Below are positions 29,363 to 38,181 of a stretch of DNA of 64,000 nt, in pieces. The notes beneath the pieces are model-generated. The model did not search any database. It saw only the letters and a program-made list of their open reading frames with translations, and had not been told where the DNA came from. Source of the DNA: an uncultured Granulosicoccaceae bacterium (lineage in GTDB: Bacteria; Pseudomonadota; Gammaproteobacteria; CALCKW01); assembly GCA_937965695.1 (NCBI GenBank), contig CALCKW010000015.1, forward strand, positions 1-64,000, in the 5' to 3' direction. Each line of letters starts with the position of its first letter. Position 1 is the first letter of the stretch. The translations under genes and the position numbers were made by a program.

Positions 29363-31450
29363 TCAAGAGCATTTGCGTGTGACGTGGGTGTGGGCTAACA
29401 ATGCAAAGTAATCTGCGACAGGCATCGGCTTGCCGCAATGAAAGCCTTGCGCATAGTCAACTTTTAGTTCTGTAAGCGCTTCTAGTACTTTTTGGTCAGC
29501 GACAAACTCTGCGATAGTTTTCAGTCCCATCGCGTGACCAATATTGTTGATTCCGTCCACGAAAGTGCGGGAGACTGAATCAGTCGCTATGTCTTTGACA
29601 AAAGCACCGTCGATTTTAAGGTAGTCGACGGGTAAATTTTGCAGATAACTAAAAGAGCTCAGCCCAGCACCAAAGTCATCAAGTGCAAAAGAACAACCTT
29701 GATGACGTAGGCGATTGATGAAATTGACTGCGGTGTCCATGTCAATCAACGCCGCAGTCTCTGTTATTTCAAAGCAAATTTGCTCGGCAAGAATGCTGCT
29801 TTCTTCTAGTAGACGCAATAGCTCGCTGGCGTAATCAGTTGTGAGTGTGCGGCCAGAAAGATTAATCGAAAGCTTGGTTTTAATTGCGGGGTTTATTTGC
29901 TGCCAGTGAGCCAGCGCTTCAATGGAATGTTGAACAATCCACATGTCGATATCTGACATCAAACCAAAGCGCTCAGCCACAGGTACAAACTCACCCGGAG
30001 AAATCATTTCACCGTCTTTGTCACGCAGGCGAACGAGTATTTCTCCATGCGACAACTCTGTCCATCCGGGATGTATTGCATAGATAGGCTGCGCGTAGAG
30101 CTCAAATTGATCTTCAGCCAATGCTGTATGCAGTATTGGAATCATCTGGCGCTCACTGGCGTAGCGTTGGTATTGTTGGTCTTTACCGTCGAACACTCTT
30201 ATTTGATTAGCACCATTCTCTGCAGCTAGCTCACAGGCTGCATCTGCTTCTTTGATACAGGAATTTGATGAGCCATGCGTATCAAGCGGGGTTAGACCAA
30301 CAGCTAACGACAGCGGGAAACTTTGCTCATTCCAGCTAAACGGTTGTTTGGCGACCTGGCTTAGAAAGCCCTGGAGTCTATTGATGGCCTGTTCGCTGTT
30401 GCAGTTTTTAAGCAATACCACGAATTCATCGGCCACTAGACGGGCAACAATGTCTGTCTCGCGAAAGTAGTCGTTCAGCAACCCTGAAAAATGTTTTAGT
30501 AAAAGATCGCCGGCTACATATCCGCCGTGATCATTGACGATGCTGAAACGCTGTATGTTGATATAGGCGATAATGCTCGGGCTCACTTCAGAACCGAGGT
30601 CGATCAATGATTGCAGAGATTTCTCAAAGCCAGAACGATTCAACAAACCCGTTGTTGTATCGTGATGCTTTAGTAAGTTGCCTGTAATCTCACTGGCGAT
30701 ATTCGTTGCGATCCTAGAGTCACTGTTAAAAAAGCGTTCTTTTTTGTCAGATCTGAAGAACCACAATCCACCTAAAGAATTAGACGGGCTAGGCTGTAGT
30801 GGGGTAAAAACGGCATGGAAATTTTCAATAGGGCCGCGATCGTGCGTGTCTGCACTTGTATTCATGACGACTGCTACTTGCGTATCCGCATATTTTGCCG
30901 ATGCTTCTCGCAATACCGATATGTACTCGCGCTCGCTATAAAGCGGTTTCTCACCTTCTTCGTGAGCAGCGTAGAACATACCAAAATCGCTTTGCATCGC
31001 AATGGCATGGTCAAGATTCAACTTGTTGACACATTCATCTAACAGCGCTTTAACTTGGTCTGCATCGTTGTTGCGATCGTTGCTTTTCTTGCTGGGCTTG
31101 TAGAGCAGATTGAGTTCTTCGTAGCGTTCCGCAAGCTCTCCTGCCATCTCATCGAGTTCACGGACGAGCGCACATTCCTGAGACCATGTTTCAACCAGCT
31201 GTTCTAGGGCCTTCAGCTTGGTGTCAGGAATTTCTCCGTGCCAATATATTTCCACCTTGGCGATTGGTTGATGCTGCTCGTCTATGATGGTGATTTCTTT
31301 GGATAGCTCGAGCTTACCTTCATCAAGCGGTGGTACTTGCCAAATTTTTTCTCCGTCAGGCTGTAACAAGCACAAGGTACCGTCGCCACTGCAAATATCA
31401 GTGATGATTGGTTCTGCACGTTCTAGCTGATCAGGTGAAATAGGGTTCAA
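29363..31450 (-). CDS. GGDEF/EAL domain protein (degenerate GGDEF)
   Basis: VARLVADEFVVLLKN at GGDEF position; EILVRL, NLSGRTL, EITETAAL, LDDFGAGLSSFSYLQNLPVDYLKIDGAFV. Confidence 0.9.
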   Translation of the reverse strand: MNPISPDQLERAEPIITDICSGDGTLCLLQPDGEKIWQVPPLDEGKLELSKEITIIDEQHQPIAKVEIYWHGEIPDTKLKALEQLVETWSQECALVRELDEMAGELAERYEELNLLYKPSKKSNDRNNDADQVKALLDECVNKLNLDHAIAMQSDFGMFYAAHEEGEKPLYSEREYISVLREASAKYADTQVAVVMNTSADTHDRGPIENFHAVFTPLQPSPSNSLGGLWFFRSDKKERFFNSDSRIATNIASEITGNLLKHHDTTTGLLNRSGFEKSLQSLIDLGSEVSPSIIAYINIQRFSIVNDHGGYVAGDLLLKHFSGLLNDYFRETDIVARLVADEFVVLLKNCNSEQAINRLQGFLSQVAKQPFSWNEQSFPLSLAVGLTPLDTHGSSNSCIKEADAACELAAENGANQIRVFDGKDQQYQRYASERQMIPILHTALAEDQFELYAQPIYAIHPGWTELSHGEILVRLRDKDGEMISPGEFVPVAERFGLMSDIDMWIVQHSIEALAHWQQINPAIKTKLSINLSGRTLTTDYASELLRLLEESSILAEQICFEITETAALIDMDTAVNFINRLRHQGCSFALDDFGAGLSSFSYLQNLPVDYLKIDGAFVKDIATDSVSRTFVDGINNIGHAMGLKTIAEFVADQKVLEALTELKVDYAQGFHCGKPMPVADYFALLAHTHVTRKCS

Positions 31451-31454
31451 CGTT

Positions 31455-31820
31455 CTAAGCCTGTAGGTCTGACAGCAGTTCTACCATGCGAGACATGCTG
31501 ACGGGTTTTTCGTAAAAGTGTACTTTCCCATTGAATTGCTCTAACCAAGAATCCATCGATTGATCATACCGACCAGAGATAATCAGGATTTGTGGAATAT
31601 TGTCTCCCAATTCCGAATGCAATTCTTCGCACAGAGTCATGCCGTTCATCACGGGCATTTCAATGTCCGTAAAAATGAAGTCTGGTCTATTCGCACGCAC
31701 AGCATCCAAAGCCAGCTGCCCGTTGGCAGCTGTCTGCACTTCGTAGCCGTGCCTTCCTAGACCTGACTTCATTATTCTGATGATATGTGGCTGATCATCA
31801 ACTATCAGTAAACTTGGCAC
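31455..31820 (-). CDS. Single-domain response regulator (receiver)
   Basis: LLIVDDQPHIIRIMKSGL..., FIFTDIEMPVMNGMTLC, Y-E-K-P at C-term. Confidence 0.9.
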   Translation of the reverse strand: MPSLLIVDDQPHIIRIMKSGLGRHGYEVQTAANGQLALDAVRANRPDFIFTDIEMPVMNGMTLCEELHSELGDNIPQILIISGRYDQSMDSWLEQFNGKVHFYEKPVSMSRMVELLSDLQA

Positions 31821-31821
31821 T

Positions 31822-33273
31822 TCAAGCTGCCTCTCGCGTCAACGCTGCAGATTTATTTAAGGTTAGGGTGAAAGTTGTTCCACCACCTTCGGTAGACGTC
31901 GCGGTAAGGCGACCATCGTGCTTAGCAATAATTTCCCGAGCGAGGGACAAGCCAACACCGTGCCCATCTTTGCCAACGTTACTCGCGCGATAGAATTTGT
32001 CAAAAATAAAAGGCAGTTCTTTTTCAGGTATGCCAACGCCTGTGTCGGCGATGGATATTGTTACGGTGTCGTCGTTTTCTTTCATGTCGACAGTGACCGT
32101 GCCTTGATCGCGGTTGTATTTGACGGCGTTACTTAGCAAATTGTTTAGTGCTACTGAAAACATTGTTTTATCTAAAAACACACTTTGCATGGCGTTGGGT
32201 ATATTGGATACGAGTGTTATCTGACGCTCTACTAAATTGGCTTTTATGCGCTCCAAGCAGTCATTCAGTAACTCTGGCAGTCGCACGCGTGTGCGGTCAA
32301 GATTGAGAGTGCCTGTTTCGATACGCGTGGCGTCGAGCAAGTTCCTAATCAAGGAATCAATGCGCTCTATTTCATCGCCGATAACATTGGCGGCATCGAG
32401 GCGAATCTCATTGTCCTCACCTTCGGGTCCGCGCAATGTCTCTGCGAACAAGTTCATTGTGTGCAGAGGGGTTTTTAATTCGTGTGAAAGGCTAGTGACG
32501 AACTCACCACGTGCTTTCTGGGCTTGTACTGCGTCAGTTGTATCGTAAAAACACGCAATTCCGGCACCCGCAGAAGACTCAACCAGATCACGTATCTCTA
32601 CTTTCATCCATCGGTTAGGACGTTGAGGGTGACTGACGGTCAGTTGATTGACACTGTGCTTCTTCTTGAGCAACCGTTGCGAAAGAAAATCTAAAAGTTC
32701 GGGTATGTCGCACCAATCCGCTAATTCTTTACCAAAAAACTGTTTACTCTTTTGTCCTAGCAGCGGAGAGAGAGCGCGATTGGCAAAAACCACCTTAGCT
32801 TCAGCGTCAAAGACCATTACGCCAAAAGGCAATGTATTAATGACATTGTCCAAGTGATTGAGCTTCACGTTGACTAATTTTGAATCCAGCAGCGCTTGAG
32901 CGCTCGCGGCTTGAAGGGCCTTTAAGGTGCTGTGTGTATTACAGATTTGGTCTTTAATGCTGGCGCTTTGCGTGCTGTTGCCCGCGACCGTCGTCAACTC
33001 AGAAATGTTTTCTAAGGCGTTGTCAATGGGGGCAAGCTGCGAGTTTATGCTGTGCTTTTTTATTGCAATTAAGGCAATTGTTTGCAGTCCAACAGTGCTT
33101 GCTATGGCCGAGAGTGTGCGGACTTCATCACTCAGATCTAACCGCTTCAACAGTAAGTAGATTGCACACGCAATGACACCTCCCGCCAAAATCAACAGTA
33201 GATTTTTGCGAGCGAGGGTGCTCATTACCCGAGTGAGCGGGGCGTTTAGTAAAAGTAAAGGTTTCGCAGCCAT
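31822..33273 (-). CDS. PAS-containing sensor histidine kinase
   Basis: H box SLSHELKTPLHTMNLFAETL; N/G boxes NNLLSNAVKYN, DTGVGIPEKELPFIFDKFYR. Confidence 0.92.
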   Translation of the reverse strand: MAAKPLLLLNAPLTRVMSTLARKNLLLILAGGVIACAIYLLLKRLDLSDEVRTLSAIASTVGLQTIALIAIKKHSINSQLAPIDNALENISELTTVAGNSTQSASIKDQICNTHSTLKALQAASAQALLDSKLVNVKLNHLDNVINTLPFGVMVFDAEAKVVFANRALSPLLGQKSKQFFGKELADWCDIPELLDFLSQRLLKKKHSVNQLTVSHPQRPNRWMKVEIRDLVESSAGAGIACFYDTTDAVQAQKARGEFVTSLSHELKTPLHTMNLFAETLRGPEGEDNEIRLDAANVIGDEIERIDSLIRNLLDATRIETGTLNLDRTRVRLPELLNDCLERIKANLVERQITLVSNIPNAMQSVFLDKTMFSVALNNLLSNAVKYNRDQGTVTVDMKENDDTVTISIADTGVGIPEKELPFIFDKFYRASNVGKDGHGVGLSLAREIIAKHDGRLTATSTEGGGTTFTLTLNKSAALTREAA

Positions 33274-33350
33274 GCGGTAGGGAAAGCATGATTTGTACCG
33301 TTCTTGGACTAATGTGCGCTGATAGCAGTCAAGCCGATTTCGAGATCGAC

Positions 33351-35747
33351 TCAGCCGAACACTATTTTTGCAACATCCTGATATTTCTCCGCAAAATGGG
33401 CTGTTACACCGCTCTTTATCTGCTCAGGGAGCTCGTCAAAATCAGACTTGTTGGCTTTCGGTAAAATGACTTCAAAAATATTGCTGCGCCTTGCGGCAAT
33501 TATCTTTTCTCTTATCCCACCCACTGCAAGAACTTTTCCTGTCAAAGTAAGCTCTCCAGTCATAGCAAGCCTTGGTTTGATTTTTTTACCAGTGGCTAGT
33601 GAAAGCAAAGCAGTAGTCATGGTAACTCCAGCGCTAGGGCCATCTTTAGGTGTCGCTCCCTCTGGTACATGCAAGTGAATTTGCACCTTATCAAAATAGT
33701 CTGTGGGAGCTCCGTAAGATTCAGCGTGGGACTGAGAGTAGCTATAGGATATTTCAGCCGACTCTTTCATCACTTGGCCAAGCTTGCCGGTTAGCTTTAG
33801 AGCCCTCTGGGTGTCGTGCACTCGGCTGGCCTCAATAGGCAAGGTAGCTCCACCCATAGAAGTCCAGGCTAGGCCGGTCACCACACCTACGCCTTGTAGT
33901 ATTTCTTCAGCACGAAAGAGTGGTGCACCTATGTATTCACTGAGATTTTTTCGATTGACGCTGACACTGCGCTTGGTTTTTTCCAAAATTTGCACGACGG
34001 CTTTGCGTGCTATTTGATTGAGAAGCTTTTCTAAGTGCCTAACTCCTGCTTCTCGTGCGTAGTGCTCAATAATGTCTGTAAGCGCCGTGTCCGCTATTTT
34101 TAGTTTACTGGGTGAAAGTCCACTGCGTTCGAGCACTCGGGGAATTAAATGGTGCCGAGCTATTTCAAATTTCTCTTGAGCGATATACCCGGAGAGGGAA
34201 ATGCGATCCATGCGATCTAGTAGTGGTCTAGGAATGGAATTTAGTTGGTTTGCTGTACAAATAAACAAAACCTTGGACAGATCTACTTTCAAATCTAAGT
34301 AGTGATCTAGAAAGGCACTGTTTTGTTCAGGGTCTAATACCTCAAGTAAAGCGGAAGCTGGGTCACCTTGGTAGCTAGAACCGATTTTATCTATTTCGTC
34401 CAACATAATCACGGGATTGGCTACTGCCACATCTTTGAACGCCTGAACCAGTTTGCCCGGCATCGCGCCGACATACGTGCGTCTGTGACCCTTGATTTCA
34501 GCCTCATCGCGCATTCCGCCGAGACTAAATCGGTAAAATTCGCGGCCAAGCGCATCTGCTACAGCACGCCCGATGGATGTTTTACCGACCCCGGGTGGTC
34601 CAACGAGTAGGAGGATAGAGCCGGTGACTTCGCCGCGATACGCGCCAACCGCTAAGAACTCGACAATTCTGTCTTTGACGTCTGAAAGTCCAGCATGGCT
34701 ATCGTCCAAGACTGAGCGAGCGTGGTGTATATCCATGTTGTCGTCTGACAAATGACCCCAAGGCACTGAGGTGAGCCAGTCGAGGTAGTTGCGCGTGACG
34801 CCATACTCAGGGGACCCTGTTTCCAACAGTGACAACTTTCGCAGCTCTTCTTCAAAGCGTTTGGTGACGTGTTGAGCGGGCTCTAATACTGCCATGCGCT
34901 CACGAAATTCGTCTAAGTCTGCAGTACGGTCATCTTTAGAAATGCCGAGCTCTTGCTGGATAACCTTCAGTTGTTCACGTAGGAAAAACTCTCGCTGTTG
35001 TTTGTTCATGCGTTGATTGACTTGCTTGTCAATTCGCGCGTGCAAGTGCGCTACCTCAATCTCGCGACGCAAGAGCTTTGTGACCAATTTCATACGTGCC
35101 ATTAATGGCACTGTCTCAATTACCCGTTGTAATTCGTCTCCCGGCACCGTGGTGACAGCGGCACCGAAATCGGCCAATGGGCTGGGGTCATTGAGATTGA
35201 AGTGTGTAAGGAAGTTTTTTACTTCTTCGCTGTAGAGCGGGTTGAGGTTGACAAGTTCTTTAATCGCCTGGATCAGCGCCATAGCGTAGGCTTTGACCTC
35301 TTTGCTGCGCCTGTGTGACGTCGTCGGATAGCTAACTTGCGCACGAAAGGGGGGCTTTTTCTTTAGCCAGCGCTCAACCTTAAAACGGCGCACACCTTGT
35401 GCAATAAATTGTATTTGCTCATCCATTTCCTCAACGTGGTGAATGCGCGCAATCGTACCCATTTCGCTAAAATTATTTGGGTCGAGCTCACCTTCGGGTG
35501 TCTCGCCTGCAAACAATAATCCAATGACTTTTTGTTCACTTGCCAGTGCTTTGTCGATTGTGGCTTTCCACGGTTTGCTATCTACCGTCAGTGGTTGCAC
35601 TTGAGCTGGAAAGAACGGTCGACCGTAGATAGGCAGTATGATCAATTTGTCTGCGAGTGCCTGATCGGCAAGAATTAATTCGCTGCCTTCGCTTTGTAAA
35701 ACTATGTCGCTGAGATCTATGGTGTGGTCGGACAAATCGTCGCTCAT
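33351..35747 (-). CDS. lon: ATP-dependent Lon protease (endopeptidase La)
   Basis: LLVGPPGVGKTSIGRAVADALGR, DEIDKIG, catalytic PKDGPSAGVTMTTALLSLATG. Confidence 0.95.
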   Translation of the reverse strand: MSDDLSDHTIDLSDIVLQSEGSELILADQALADKLIILPIYGRPFFPAQVQPLTVDSKPWKATIDKALASEQKVIGLLFAGETPEGELDPNNFSEMGTIARIHHVEEMDEQIQFIAQGVRRFKVERWLKKKPPFRAQVSYPTTSHRRSKEVKAYAMALIQAIKELVNLNPLYSEEVKNFLTHFNLNDPSPLADFGAAVTTVPGDELQRVIETVPLMARMKLVTKLLRREIEVAHLHARIDKQVNQRMNKQQREFFLREQLKVIQQELGISKDDRTADLDEFRERMAVLEPAQHVTKRFEEELRKLSLLETGSPEYGVTRNYLDWLTSVPWGHLSDDNMDIHHARSVLDDSHAGLSDVKDRIVEFLAVGAYRGEVTGSILLLVGPPGVGKTSIGRAVADALGREFYRFSLGGMRDEAEIKGHRRTYVGAMPGKLVQAFKDVAVANPVIMLDEIDKIGSSYQGDPASALLEVLDPEQNSAFLDHYLDLKVDLSKVLFICTANQLNSIPRPLLDRMDRISLSGYIAQEKFEIARHHLIPRVLERSGLSPSKLKIADTALTDIIEHYAREAGVRHLEKLLNQIARKAVVQILEKTKRSVSVNRKNLSEYIGAPLFRAEEILQGVGVVTGLAWTSMGGATLPIEASRVHDTQRALKLTGKLGQVMKESAEISYSYSQSHAESYGAPTDYFDKVQIHLHVPEGATPKDGPSAGVTMTTALLSLATGKKIKPRLAMTGELTLTGKVLAVGGIREKIIAARRSNIFEVILPKANKSDFDELPEQIKSGVTAHFAEKYQDVAKIVFG

Positions 35748-35892
35748 TGCTGGGCCTGTGCTGTGAAGGGCAAAAGGCGATGATGGGGATCGCCACGGTT
35801 ACTTTCAAGTAGCGCTAGATCTAAAGCTAGCAAGTTTTTCACCGCTCAAGCTATGCAACTGTAGCAGTTTGAAATTGAGGTCTGAATTGAGT

Positions 35893-36915
35893 CTAGTTTT
35901 TTTGGAAGCGCTCAACATCATCGACCACTGAACTGTTGATACGCCCCTGTGTTTCTAAGAGGCGCAAGTGAGCAAGTATTTCACCCAAAGCGAACATCTC
36001 TTGATGGGCGTCCAGGCTTCTGCTGAACATAGGTTCTATGAGTTGATAGGCGTGTTTTGGCGTGTCACATAATCCGTATAGAGTATCGAGACGTTCTTCG
36101 TGGTGTTCTATCAATTGGCGGATTCTTTTTTGAACACCATAAAAAGGCAGATCGTGGCAGGGCAGGGCTAGGGTTTTCTCATCGATATGCGAAAATGAAC
36201 GGAAGCTTTTCATAAATTCCGCAAGTGGATTGGTTCCAGGGTTGTATGAAAATATTGATGTATTAGGCGTGATTCTAGGCAGAATGTGATCTGCACTTAG
36301 CAGCAATTTGTCGTCGGCGCAGTACAGACAGACCTGTTCCGGTGTGTGGCCTGCGGCGGTCATCACTTGCCAGTCTCGACCTCCAATCCTCAAGTGGTCA
36401 TTGTTCTTGATGCAGCTGTAGCGTGGTGGCGCACCGCTGCTCGTCTCTTTAAAATTACTCCCGCGCTCAAGATGGCGTGCCAGAGCTTGCTTGTCCATTC
36501 CGTTGAAGCGATAAAAATCAAGCTGTTTGGAAAGCATAAGCTTGTTGTCAACGTTTGGTAGCATGCTCGCTATTAACCACTCGGTTTGCGCCATTATTAA
36601 CTCAAAGCCGTAAACTTCACACAAGTGGCCTACAAGTCCAAAGTGGTCGGGGTGGTAATGGCTGCACAGAATGCGGGGGCGTTTCCCTAGATCAAAAGAA
36701 GACAGTACTGTCTGCCAAATTTTTCGAAGCTGTGTCGTATTGTACCCTGTATCAAATATGACAAGCCCGTCGTCATCTTCCAATAAGTAGACGTTGATAT
36801 GATTGAGTTGTATCGGTAGAGGTAGGCGCAACCAATGTATACCAGAAGCAACCTCTCGCGTTTCAGCAGTAGCTGGGAAGGTTTCCCATGGGTAATCAAC
36901 AACAATCTCTTTCAT
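35893..36915 (-). CDS. MBL-fold metallo-hydrolase
   Basis: CSHYHPDHFGLVGHLCE HxHxDH motif; AAGHTPEQVCLY; LLSADHILPRI. Confidence 0.9.
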   Translation of the reverse strand: MKEIVVDYPWETFPATAETREVASGIHWLRLPLPIQLNHINVYLLEDDDGLVIFDTGYNTTQLRKIWQTVLSSFDLGKRPRILCSHYHPDHFGLVGHLCEVYGFELIMAQTEWLIASMLPNVDNKLMLSKQLDFYRFNGMDKQALARHLERGSNFKETSSGAPPRYSCIKNNDHLRIGGRDWQVMTAAGHTPEQVCLYCADDKLLLSADHILPRITPNTSIFSYNPGTNPLAEFMKSFRSFSHIDEKTLALPCHDLPFYGVQKRIRQLIEHHEERLDTLYGLCDTPKHAYQLIEPMFSRSLDAHQEMFALGEILAHLRLLETQGRINSSVVDDVERFQKN

Positions 36916-37457
36916 GATATTGGTTCGTCACAGTAATTCGCCTTGCGATTATCTACGCTACGACGATTGTTGTAAAACGATGTGCTTTAGAAGATTTTAT
37001 AGATTTTGATTTAGTATATCCCGCCCCAACTTGGGCTGCCATTTTTCCAATGTGAACTTTTCTTACTCTGCTGACGTCATTGGCGAAGCACTGTAGCGCT
37101 CAGGTATCGAAGCATTCACGAGGCGAGCGCGAGTTGTTCTTTGATTTTGGATTTGTATCGATCTACATCAAAAAAATTGAACTCGAATGTGAGAGGGGAG
37201 CAGCCTTTAGGTTGAACGCTGTCTTGGGCTTTAGTCGATTAGACGATCTATAAGGCGACAAATAAATCAGGGTTGAGAATTTGTGAGGGGACTGACATAT
37301 AAAATTGTTTTGGCGAATTGTTCAGTCAGCAAGTTGCCAGGCTCTGCGAACGAGAGCCGCTTTGAACAGAAGGCGAAGTGTTTGCCTTGTTATACGGGCA
37401 AGACCCAAGACTAGCCAACGCTGCTAACATCGCAGCATTTAGGGATAACAATCTAGA

Positions 37458-37835
37458 TTAGATTGCAGGTTCTTCTGTGGCTTGCTCAGTTTCAGTCACT
37501 TCTGGCTGTGCTTTCTCAGCTAAATATCGAGCGCACACAACCCTCAAAAATGAAGCGAAGTTGCGTTGCTCGAGCTGGGTGTCAGTCAAATCATCGTGTA
37601 AGCGATTGATTAACTGAGGCAAAGAACAGCCTTGTTTTTCAGCCATTTCGGCTAAAACCTGCCAGAAACCGTTTTCTAGGCGGATGCTCGTCACTGACCC
37701 ACGCAATCTAACTGACCGCCGAGTGCTTTGGTAGAGTGCATCTGGGCTGTCAATCTCGTCCATTGTTGTCATTCTCATACCTCCTACAGCCATACACTTT
37801 ACGCGTAGGCATGTTAGTCGTAAGAAACGCCGCAA
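37458..37835 (-). CDS. Ribbon-helix-helix domain protein (RHH_4-like)
   Basis: RSVRLRGSVTSIRLENGFWQVLAEMAEKQGCSLPQLINRLHDDL; true start possibly internal (MTTMDEIDSP or MRMTTM). Confidence 0.75.
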   Translation of the reverse strand: MRRFLRLTCLRVKCMAVGGMRMTTMDEIDSPDALYQSTRRSVRLRGSVTSIRLENGFWQVLAEMAEKQGCSLPQLINRLHDDLTDTQLEQRNFASFLRVVCARYLAEKAQPEVTETEQATEEPAI

Positions 37836-38181
37836 TTAACGGTAGTGGCGATTCCCTAAATGCTAGAACATGGTTACACAAACGATTAATCTAAAGATGT
37901 ACCAATACTCTTATAACAGAGTGTATCTCAGATGAATCATTTTTTCCGAAACCATTGAATCATTTGCAGATTCTAATCTCAAGCAAGTATGAACCGCATA
38001 AGATCATTCTGCCATTACAGAGTGGTTTGACAACTCATTTGGACTATCGAACTGAAGTAGGCCGCATTGACATTCTAAACCGTATTGTCCTGTGAACGAA
38101 TGCACGGGAAGTTTATTGGAGAATTTAGCTAAAAAGTGCTGAGGTGGTGTATCAGTGATGCAGTTATTTCAGTCTTAGTTG

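Noticed and set aside
37140-37457. Structured-looking intergenic region considered as 6S or another ncRNA
   Set aside because: No match to the 6S closing stem/bubble pattern and no clear terminator; insufficient evidence.
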